Source: Rhexocercosporidium sp. MPI-PUGE-AT-0058
Lineage: Eukaryota; Ascomycota; Leotiomycetes; Helotiales
Reading direction: 5' to 3'
NCBI GenBank assembly: GCA_020746875.1
Contig: JAGTJL010000009.1
Span: 1,116,001-1,180,000 of the forward strand
Length of the DNA: 64,000 nucleotides
The stretch's first letter is position 1. Every line of letters starts with the position of its first letter. Positions 56,083 to 64,000 of the stretch are shown one piece after another. The translations under genes were made by a program, and so were the position numbers. The notes under the pieces were generated by a model. The model did not search any database. It was given only the letters and a program-made list of their open reading frames with translations, and had not been told where the DNA came from.

Positions 56083-57565
56083 ATGCCATCCTCTGACCCC
56101 CCAACCACCGCGGAGCCCGCTCCGTCAGATTCTCACGCAGCGGCGCAAGCAAAACCACAGGGGAAGAATGGAGGGGCGAAGGCTGTGACTGCGCAAGATG
56201 CGCCTGTGACAGGAGACTCGAAGTTATCTAATGCGGAGCTGAAGAAGCAGGCAAAGGCAGAGAAAGCTGCTCGGCGACAACAAGCTCTTGCAGAGAAGCA
56301 AAGTGGTGCGCCTCAGGTCACAATAGCAGCAGTACCAAGTCCACAGCAGAAGGCCGAAGCACAGAAAGGCGGCAAAGGCCAGCATAAGAGGGGTGCGTCG
56401 ACCTCAATGGATGTGAGGAGTCTGCCAGTTAGAGGGGCACCAGCTGCTCCTGCTATCCCTGCGGCACCTAAGAAGGAAGACAAGACAGTCGAGTTCTTCA
56501 GACATCTTTACAAGCAGAGAACGACTACGATTGCTGGCGCGAGCAAGGAAGTCCATCCTGCGGTGTTGGCCCTTGGACTACAAATGAGTAATTATACAAT
56601 TTGTGGAAGTTGCGCTAGACTCGTCGCGACACTGCAAGCATTCAAGAGAGTAAGTGACACTCTGGTATTGCTACTGCTGGGAGATAATTTACTGACTACA
56701 TCAGGTTATTGAATCATACACTACACCGCGAGGGTACTCTTTGACACGCCATCTCACATCCCATGTCCTCTCACCACAAATCGAATACTTGTCCTCCTGT
56801 CGGCCAATGTCAATATCTATGGGAAACGCAATCAGGTGGCTTAAGCTCGAAGTCTCAAAGGTTGATATCAGTACCCCGGATACCGAGGCGAAGAAAAATC
56901 TATGCGACGCAATCGACAGGTTTGTTCAAGAGCGAGTCACATTTGCGGATCAAGTTATTGCTACCAGCGCAGCGGACAAGATCAGGGACGGAGATGTTAT
57001 CATGACTTTTGCGAAGAGCAGTATCGTCCAACGGTCTTTGGTCGAGGCTCATCAAGCTGGGAAGAAGTTTAGAGTTATTGTGGTGGACTCACGACCATTG
57101 CATGAAGGAAAGCATTTAGCTGCGGCTCTGGTTACTTTGGGGCTGGACGTCAAATACTGCTTGATCAATGGGCTCAGTCACAACATCCAGGACGTAACGA
57201 AAGTGATGTTGGGAGCCCACGCGATGATGAGCAATGGTCGATTATTTTCGAGAGTTGGAACCGCTCTTGTGGCTATGGAGGCGAACGAGGCTGACAAGCC
57301 AGTCCTGGTACTTTGCGAGACCATCAAGTTTACGGAAAGAGTAGCTCTAGACTCAATTGTTCATAACGAGATAGCTCCAGCAGATGAGCTCGTGATCCCT
57401 GGTGGACCTCTCGAAAAATGGGGAGATGTCAAGAAGCTTCAGCTCTGCAATCCGATGTTTGATGTCACTCCAGCCGAGTACATTCAGATGATAGTCACAG
57501 AATCAGGGAACGTGCCGCCAACTTCGGTGCCGGTATTGCACAGATTGGGCAATGAGAGCCAGTAG
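56083..57565 (+). CDS. GCD2: translation initiation factor eIF2B delta
   Basis: Two exons, 56083-56649 and 56705-57565, encode 475 residues from the ATG of MPSSDPPTTAEPAP. The N-terminal 150 residues are charged, Ala/Lys-rich and low-complexity (AELKKQAKAEKAARRQQALA), as in fungal delta subunits. The helical domain follows (FFRHLYKQRTTTIAGASKEV). After the intron, the Rossmann-like eIF2B alpha/beta/delta core has VIMTFAKSSIVQRSL, FRVIVVDSRPLHEGK, YCLINGLSHNIQDV and VLVLCETIKF, then NPMFDVTPAEYIQMIVTE. It is part of the regulatory core of the guanine nucleotide exchange factor for eIF2 that senses eIF2 phosphorylation. The frame is open upstream to 55615, so an N-terminal extension cannot be excluded. 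Confidence 0.93.
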
Positions 57566-57845
57566 GATGGCGGTATGTGGAGCATCTCATGGGACGTTAG
57601 AAGTCGACTTACCTAGCTTGAGGAACTGGTCCATTGTAGGATAGTGTATTGCAGCTGTCTTAAAACATGATTCACTCACACTTGACTTGACCAATGTTTT
57701 GTGATTGTTCGATGACTTGATTTCAATATGCATTGCCTATTGAGCAATACCTCACTCTCTGACAGTCATGAACTGCCATCCCTAACTTCATCCTTGACTT
57801 TGTACAGGTTCTCCATCCCAAAACTCCCCGGGCCGTCAATCTACC

Positions 57846-58179
57846 CTACGCCTCCGACTCAGCTGCCTCCCTCTCTGCCCTCCTCGCTCTCTTCTCCAAC
57901 AGACTCGTCCTCCTCGCTCCTAGGATAGCCTGTTGTCTCTGCTCAACACCCGTCAACCACCATCCGAAGCTTCCTCCCAGACCAGCGAATGCAGGGTACG
58001 CCCACAGCGACTCCTTGTTGAAGAATGGACGCATTTCGAGGCCGAGCTGCCAGAATCGAGTTGCGAGGCCTGTGTAGAGACCCATTGTTAGCTCTGTAGA
58101 TGAGATAGAAGACAGGTGTTGGAGGGGTTCATCAGGAGTCTGTACCGAAGCCAGCCCAGAACAGGACTTTGTGGACCAT
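57846..58179 (-). CDS. NUXM: complex I accessory subunit NUXM
   Basis: Two exons, 58179-58146 and 58069-57846, encode 85 residues. Exon 1 gives MVHKVLFWAGFG and exon 2 continues LATRFWQLGLEMRPFF, NKESLWAYPAFAGLGGSFGY-like (here SFGWW) and a basic C-terminus (LLEKRARRAEREAAES). This is the pattern of the fungal NUXM subunit of NADH:ubiquinone oxidoreductase in the mitochondrial inner membrane. The tiny first exon and splice sites are supported by the join GCC-type codon G|GC. It diverges from the SHG1-domain gene over 278 bases. Confidence 0.87.
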
Positions 58180-58456
58180 TTTGAGACCTCTCCTTGCGTG
58201 ATGTTCGTTTGTGATGTGCGGAAGAGCCGCCAGAAAGAAATTGGGGCGTTTGAGCTTTTTGATGGGTTGCTGGTTACTCAATTGCTGGTTCGCTATTCAA
58301 TCATGAGGTTGAGATGAAGCTCGGTGAATTATGGCGCTAGACTACACGTGACTGGCGTGAACCTTGTCTGTCTTCAATATCGCATCAACGCGATCCATTG
58401 GACCTCGAACCCACGACATGAACCCAATCGCAAGATCTCAGACCTAGAAGTGGGTA
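58180..58456. promoter_or_regulatory. bidirectional promoter of NUXM and SHG1-domain gene
   Basis: 277 bases lie between the two divergent start codons. A shared promoter is inferred from geometry. Confidence 0.5.
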
Positions 58457-60641
58457 ATGGCGACCACGATGGCCTACAGCAAAGACGCTGCCGCAGGCAG
58501 CGGTACAGAACCAGTGAGGAAGAAGCTCAAGACGTCGGATATACCTCTCTCCTCTGCAACGCGACTTTCGATCGATGAACTTGCGCACAAGTTCAAGAAG
58601 AAAGGAGGCTACGATTCCTTACGCAAGCAGGTTTGGGAGGATTTGGAAAAGACTGTAGGTCTAAATCTAGCTTGAAAGGGGCTTGGGGACTAATGCGATC
58701 TGTTTACAGGAATTCGAGAAAGAGTTCACGCAGTCTCTCCTTAAAGTGGCCGAGGACGAAATCGAGAAGAATCCTTCTCAACTCTTGAAGTTGGATCGCG
58801 GAAAAGCAGCGGCTTTGATTGAGGGTGCGGTCGATCGAGCAGGCGTTTACAGGACAGCGGAATCACGAATCGATGCTTTGATCGATGCCCATATTGAGGA
58901 TATTGAGAAGGGTATCAGAGCGCTGAGAAGAGAGGATGTGGGAGAGGAGGTGGCTGCAGCGGAACATGCCAGGGGTGGGAAGACGGATGAGCAGTACGCT
59001 GAGGATGCAGCGAACAGAAGGGAGGCTAGGGAGAAGGTTAGACAGGAGGCCAGGGCTAAAGAGCTGGCGGTCATCGATGAGAAGCGCAGAGAGGAGAGAG
59101 CCAAAAGAAAGGAACAGGAGAAGAGGGATGAAGCAGAGCAGGAGAGACGAAGGGCAGAGAGAGAGGCTAGGCGCAAGGCCGAGAGAGAAAGAGAGGAAGA
59201 GAAGGAGAAAGATCTGAGGGAGCGAGATCGTGAAAGGGATAGGGATAGAGATAGGGACAGGGACAGGGACAGAGATCGTGAAAGGGATAGAGACAGAGAT
59301 CGCGGACGAGACCGCGACCGCGATCGGGACAGAGATGATCGATACAAGAGATACGACGAGCCTCTCAGTCGCAGAGACTCAACCAGGGATGCCAAGGAAT
59401 CATCCGCCAAGCCAGAGCTGTCCAAGGAAGACATCGATCGTATTGAGCAAGAAGCTCTTAATGATCTTTTGAAAGAAGGCAAAAGGCTGTCACAGCGTTC
59501 AAGGCATCAGATGGAGGTCGAAATTGATGAGACTCTGGCACCGCCTCCCAAGAAAGCTACGCCAGCTTCCGCCATTAACCCTATTTCACGAGATTCGCCT
59601 GCCAAATCAGACGTCAAGAAGCCAATAGCACCACCAACTGGACCCAAGGCGGATGCCTTCAAGACACCACACCTTCCTTCTGACAGACACGATGATAGGA
59701 GAAGGAGCCGCAGTCGGGATCGAGCTTCGACCAGGAGATCTAGCCGGAGCCGGAGTCGACGGCGCCATGATAGCAGAGACAGGGATTCCCGTCCCCGCCG
59801 AAGAGACAGTCGGGAGGATAGACGACGCCGTTCCAGCCGTGATAGGAGTTATTCCGCAGACAGACGACGCAGTTACCGAAGTGATAGCCGGAACCGTGAG
59901 AAGCGCGATCGTGACCGAAGCCGTGACCGAGTTAGACCTGCTAGCCCTCCCCCAAGAGATTCAGACCTGGAGAAATGGAAAGTTGCTGAAGCCAAGAAGC
60001 GTGAAGAGCAGGCCAAAGCCTACAAGATAGCCCAGGAAGAAGCCCGAAAGAATGGTCTGCCAGTTCCCGGATGGTCCGATCGTCCGAAGAGAGAAGAAAC
60101 TTCCCCTCCAAGACGTACCGAGGATGCCCGGGTTGCTAGTCCTGTTTCCACACGAAAGAGGGAAAGCTCCCGCGAACGTCGAAGTTCTCGCGCCAGGAGC
60201 AGATCAAGGTCTCCAGCTGCTAGACGTGGAAGTCGAATTGAGAGATCTACAAGTCCTATCAATATTGACCGCTACGTGCCTAGTGCGGCTAGTCGAAGCA
60301 CCCGTCGCGATAGTACAGTGAAGAGGGAAAGAAGTCGTAGCCGAGACCGAGAGAGGGACAAGGACAGAGATTCTCGTCGATCCCGTGATGAAGACAAGCC
60401 TCGCAGACGCAGCCGGTCGAGAAGCAGAAGTCGTCGTCGAGATAGGGATAGAACAAGGGCAAGATCGCGGAGCCGTAGTCCATATGCGAAGCGAGATAGG
60501 AGGGACAGAAGCCGTAGTCGTGATCGGGATCGGGACAGGCGACGTGACAGGTCCAGAAGCAGAGACAGGGACCGTGATAGGAAGCGAAGTGACCGGAGTC
60601 GCAGTCGTGGAAGCAGGAGAGAATCTTCTAGGCGTGAATAA
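58457..60641 (+). CDS. SHG1: SHG1-domain, RS/RD-rich protein (COMPASS-associated type)
   Basis: Two exons, 58457-58654 and 58710-60641, encode 709 residues. The N-terminal domain spans the intron: SIDELAHKFKKKGGYDSLRK, EDLEKT|EFEKEFTQSLLK, and further LIEGAVDRAGVYRTAE. That is the COMPASS Shg1 (BOD1/SHG1) domain. The rest is low-complexity: Glu/Arg helices (EKEKDLRERD), a long Arg-Asp repeat encoded near 59221-59340, and RS-rich tails (RSRSRSPAARRGSR). Yeast Shg1 is a small subunit of the Set1 histone H3K4 methyltransferase complex; filamentous fungi have this long form. RS/RD tails also suggest contact with RNA-processing factors, which is inference. Confidence 0.85.
59221..59340 (+). repeat. 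Arg-Asp dipeptide (hexanucleotide) repeat in SHG1 gene
   Basis: Repeated AGGGAT/AGAGAT/AGGGAC-type hexamers encode a run of alternating Arg and Asp or Glu residues. The codons vary (GAT/GAC and AGA/AGG/CGT/CGC), so the protein pattern is better kept than the DNA pattern. Confidence 0.85.
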
Positions 60642-61802
60642 ACCTCCGCTGGATGTGTACAATATGAAACGATAGAGCGGAAATCCGGCTTGATTTTGAG
60701 CGCGGCACGTGGTCACTGAACTGGTCCACTAGTTTTTGTAAAGAATTGACACTGCACTCAGTCATTGAAGTCATTCTGGTATTTGGAAGGTCATTCTCAA
60801 ACTTCAATTTCTCTTGCTTGTTCGTGCTTGACAGCTCCCTCTTTCATTAAGCGAGGACTCATTGTACAGAACACATTACCCAATTTGTATCTTTTGCAGG
60901 TACTCTGAGGGGTTACTCATGAATGTTTTGACGTGACAGTAGATATCTAGAGAGTCTGCTCGATAGTCTAGCTTCGCGCAATAGCTAGAGCACGGCAACA
61001 ACGCTGAAGCGGGTGAAGTTAGCTCCTGCGTACAGTAAGTGATTGTGACATCGTTTACCTCACAAACAATGCCGTTCCTACTTCCCATACCATCATGGAT
61101 TTAGTACAAAGCGGAAATAAAGAAGTGTTTGTCTACGAACCAGTTTCTGAGGCAGAGTTTTCTTTGAGGGCATGCCTCTCGAAGAGTATCTTTTTTCACT
61201 AAGCGCAATGGGCATTATGCTCACGTAATTGAACACAAAGAATCTAGCTGGTTATTGGATAACACAGAATAATTTGTTTTCGATAGAAACAGAAAGAATT
61301 TGAAGTACAGCGGAACAACCTTATCCCATTCGTTTTTTCGTTCGCGTCACCCAGCAAAACCTCTTCGGCTTATGGAAATTCAATCCAGATAGCTTCGCAT
61401 ATAGGTTTACAGCACCTGTTTAAATTGCATTGCTTGTGAAATTCTACCAAATTTGCTCGTTTTACACAGCAAATATGCTAGATCTGTTGTTAGATCCTCA
61501 AAATTGTTGTGGGCCCTTTTACTAGGAGGAGTAAAAGATAGAAACGAATGTTTCAAGACTGAAACGACCCTTGACCCAAAATGTGAAAGCATCTGTTCTG
61601 CCATTGTGGAACAGAGATCAGTCTTCACAACAGTGCATCTACCTGACCTATTTATATAGTCGGCAAAGTCCTCCGCTCAGTATTCTCTCTTTGTATCATT
61701 CTTAGAGCCCTGTTTCTCTCAGCCCAATTTACCCTTCCTGAATATATTGGCTAACTTGTTCGTAGTGTTACTACCCCAAGTAATACAAGACACACCGACA
61801 CA
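60642..61802. other. 1.2-kb intergenic region
   Basis: Lies between the SHG1-domain gene and the unrecognised gene at 61803. No supported gene, RNA or clear repeat. Base composition becomes more AT-rich to the right. Confidence 0.45.
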
Positions 61803-62657
61803 ATGGTATCTCGTTGGAAGGAAGCCTACCGTAAGGTAAAGAACCTCAAACTACTGAGTCAGAACTTCACGCCTGAAGAGATCGAGGATATCCTCCGAGC
61901 AAGAGTTGAGCGAATGTCCCAGCGGCAGTTCCAAAACCCTTGCATCATGGGAGCGGATCAGCTTCTCGATGGAGAATCAGAGCTAATAGGTCCCTTGCTT
62001 CGTCGGGTCCAGACAGGACGTCCTGCGCAGGCGCAGGCGCCGTCTGTTGGCTCTCAGAGAGCCACAGTCGTGGATAGGGACCCCATTTCACCCCCACGGC
62101 GAACGAACTCTCATGGGAGTAGCTCCTCTCAGTCGAGCTCTCTCTTCCGTAGACTTTTGGGCATAGTATCCAAGCCTGCGGGAGATATGTTAGAGGCAGC
62201 TGTGGAGCGCGAGCCTGAGTCTGAGAATGGATCACCTGTTAAGAGAGTCCCAGCCTGGGAAGAGATGCGTGGAACCATGCGGCCTTGGACAGAGTTCTTC
62301 GAGGCTGAGGCAGTCGGGCCCAGTCGATGGGCCCACGAGATGCAGGCCACTTTGGAGGAGACAGCTCAGGAAGTTGCGGCTTCCTTGAGGAATCCTCGGG
62401 TTCCACCCCTTCACAATCTTGATCCCGAGCCCAGAGCTTTGCAGTTCGGATACAGGTCAAGAACAGCTCCTACTTCACACCCTGCTGAGCGTCCCCTTCC
62501 TCCCCTTCCTCGTAGTGTTACTGTCTCACCTGAGACGACGCCTCTCTCACGGCCAGATACTGCTAGTTCCAGTTCCGCTTCTTCGCAGAGAAGTGGTGCC
62601 TTGCGACGCATGAACGCGGTGAAGAATCTCCGTCAGGGATTCTCTTCCGGTAGCTGA
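61803..62657 (+). CDS. hypothetical protein, possibly lineage-specific
   Basis: A single-exon frame of 284 residues that I do not recognise. It starts MVSRWKEAYRKVKNLKLLSQ, then FTPEEIEDILRARVERMSQR, which is helical. The middle is Ser-rich (SHGSSSSQSSSLFRRLLGIV), followed by WEEMRGTMRPWTEFFEAEAV. The C-terminal third is Pro/Ser/Thr-rich with PLPPLPRSV, an SH3-ligand-like motif. There is no signal peptide or membrane helix. Codon use is coding-like across the whole frame and the start is preceded by a CACAATGG context, so a real gene is likely. It is the last gene before AT-rich, repeat-like DNA. Function unknown. Confidence 0.6.
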   Translation: MVSRWKEAYRKVKNLKLLSQNFTPEEIEDILRARVERMSQRQFQNPCIMGADQLLDGESELIGPLLRRVQTGRPAQAQAPSVGSQRATVVDRDPISPPRRTNSHGSSSSQSSSLFRRLLGIVSKPAGDMLEAAVEREPESENGSPVKRVPAWEEMRGTMRPWTEFFEAEAVGPSRWAHEMQATLEETAQEVAASLRNPRVPPLHNLDPEPRALQFGYRSRTAPTSHPAERPLPPLPRSVTVSPETTPLSRPDTASSSSASSQRSGALRRMNAVKNLRQGFSSGS

Positions 62658-63099
62658 GCCAGCAGAGACTTGAGTTGTGAGAGTGTCCGTAGGTGAATAG
62701 GTGTAAGACTAGAGTCGAGTGAGAGAAAGAGAAGAGAAGCGAAGTTTACGAAAAGGTGAGTTTTTTCGGAGTTCTGCCAGCATGTTTACTTCTTTTTCTT
62801 TCAACGAATAGTTTCGAAGACGTACTCCCAATAAAAATGAAACTTGTACATACCCATTTAACATTCCAAAGTTCTAATCTGTGACACATGTCAAACACCC
62901 ATACTACTCGACTCGCGTGAACTACATAAGTTATCAGTATAACTATGTTCGAGTTGGTATCAGATTGTGATTGACTTCTTGTAAAAGTTACGTGATGACT
63001 AAGCAATGTAATACTTTCAGTAAGCCATCTTTTCATCTCAGGAATAACTAATTAACGTCTATCCCTGTGTACCGAGACGCCCCCTGTAACGAGACAAAG
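62658..63099. other. 3' flank of the last gene
   Basis: No gene is seen. It is the transition from genic to AT-rich DNA. Confidence 0.4.
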
Positions 63100-63760
63100 C
63101 GTAGGTACTTCGAGTTCAAGCGATATAAAATCTATTAATTCCGAAATTATTATTGCGTCGTCGCCGCCCCTTGAATTTACAAAGAGCCTCCTTTTATACT
63201 AAAATAAGACCCCTTGATGTACGATAACACTATTAAACTTTTATCACCTTTTAAATACATACTTCGTAATTGTTAGAACAATCAGACTTTTGGCGTCTGT
63301 GCGGTATACTAGAAGCTTCCATTTTACAGGGGCTGTGCCAGGGAGTACTCCTAATGAATTTAAGATATGAATATGTCGCTTTTACTATGCAAATCAAGGG
63401 AAATCGTTATGGAACTAACACTTTAGGTACCTGTGCCTAAAACTCTAAACAAACCAACGACTCGAGACGATCGATTGAAGTGCGAGACTTTATACTTTGA
63501 CGCCGGCTAGACTTAAGCTCAAATCGCTTTTTAATTAAACTTAACTTTAAGTCAAATTAAATACGCTCTCTCTCATCGATTAACTCCTTAAAAGCACTGC
63601 ACCGGCTGTAAAGCTTTCCTTAATACGCTACAATGAAAATGTTTGATTCAATAGGTTATTGCGTCTAAAAAGAATCGTCGAACGCCTTAGGTTAATATCT
63701 TTCTTATTCTTAAGTAGAATTGCGGTCTTTAGGCAATTGTTACGAACGCCCCGCGTCCCG
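63100..63760. repeat. AT-rich, RIP-like repeat remnant
   Basis: TpA-rich sequence with many TTAA and TTTAA blocks (for example TTTTTAATTAAACTTAAC near 63530), stops in all frames and no gene. GC content drops clearly against the rest. In ascomycetes this is the usual look of transposon DNA mutated by repeat-induced point mutation. I cannot identify the original element. The last 240 bases (63760-64000) return to higher GC with no gene recognised. Confidence 0.5.
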
Positions 63761-64000
63761 TGATACTTGACCCCGGGATAGCGTAGTACTCAGGACTATC
63801 TTCCGTATCATCAATACGACAGGAAAAGCGAATGTCCCCTCCAGCACCGAAGCCAGCTTCGCCGCAGCGGCCGCACAAGTCAAAAAGACCTAGCATAAGC
63901 GAGACTCACTAAGACCCACCACACCCTAGGTACCTTATCTACTGTACAGTACCTCTTGACGAACATGCTAAGACCCTGGAAAAAGTGCGCGTCTAGCCGT

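Noticed and set aside
58385..58470. tRNA-like string near CCTCGAACCCACGAC on the plus strand
   Set aside because: The T-arm stem does not pair over five bases and no matching acceptor, D or anticodon arm is found.
58847..59482. Minus-strand 211-codon frame made of Ser/Arg/Leu repeats
   Set aside because: It is the antisense of the Arg-Asp repeat of the SHG1-domain gene, which has a domain and proper splice sites.
1..64000. CRISPR arrays, rRNA operons, bacterial-style operons
   Set aside because: No regularly spaced identical repeats or rRNA sequence were seen, and gene structure is eukaryotic.

Overview
This window is nuclear DNA of a filamentous ascomycete. Genes are dense and on both strands, with short GT-AG introns of about 45-150 bases, compact intergenic DNA in the housekeeping parts, and fungus-specific families (Zn2Cys6 regulator, UMTA-type methyltransferase, AA9 oxygenase, DUF6594, Kre9/Knh1 domain). 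The overall gene set fits Leotiomycetes (Botrytis/Sclerotinia-like relatives), but that placement is an inference from protein style, not from a search.

Bases 1-21,300 are accessory in character. They hold a Zn2Cys6 transcription factor whose zinc finger is split by a repeat-filled intron, two different SAM methyltransferases, an AA9 lytic polysaccharide monooxygenase that looks disabled, a 237-bp MITE-like element with 35-bp inverted termini, a DUF6594 membrane protein, an 800-residue protein with two tandem retropepsin-like domains, and a cysteine-rich GPI-anchored surface protein. About 3.6 kb without genes follows.

Bases 21,340-30,100 form a housekeeping block: DNA polymerase alpha subunit B (POL12), MFAP1-type splicing factor, ALB1 ribosome-biogenesis factor, a membrane-anchored UBP16/USP30-like deubiquitinase, and a PTP1-like tyrosine phosphatase. 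Bases 30,100-38,000 are accessory again: a Kre9/Knh1-domain membrane protein, two small single-pass membrane proteins with acidic tails, an alpha/beta-hydrolase pseudogene, and a decayed coding region.

Bases 38,000-60,700 hold conserved genes: a small membrane protein with a probable GC-AG intron, a RhoGAP protein of about 1,940 residues, AMPK gamma (SNF4), VAC8, the mitochondrial inner-membrane peptidase IMP1 sharing a 303-base promoter with mitochondrial IF3 (AIM23), a metallo-beta-lactamase-fold hydrolase, eIF2B delta (GCD2), complex I subunit NUXM sharing a 278-base promoter with an SHG1-domain RS-rich protein. A 110-bp TA-flanked MITE-like element lies at 47,958-48,067. The right end holds one unrecognised gene and then AT-rich, gene-free DNA that resembles RIP-mutated repeats.

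I found no rRNA, tRNA, CRISPR array or intact transposon. The genes do not form one obvious pathway. The most unusual items are the tandem retropepsin protein, the two MITE-like elements, the repeat-filled intron inside a zinc finger, and the two genes broken by in-frame stops.
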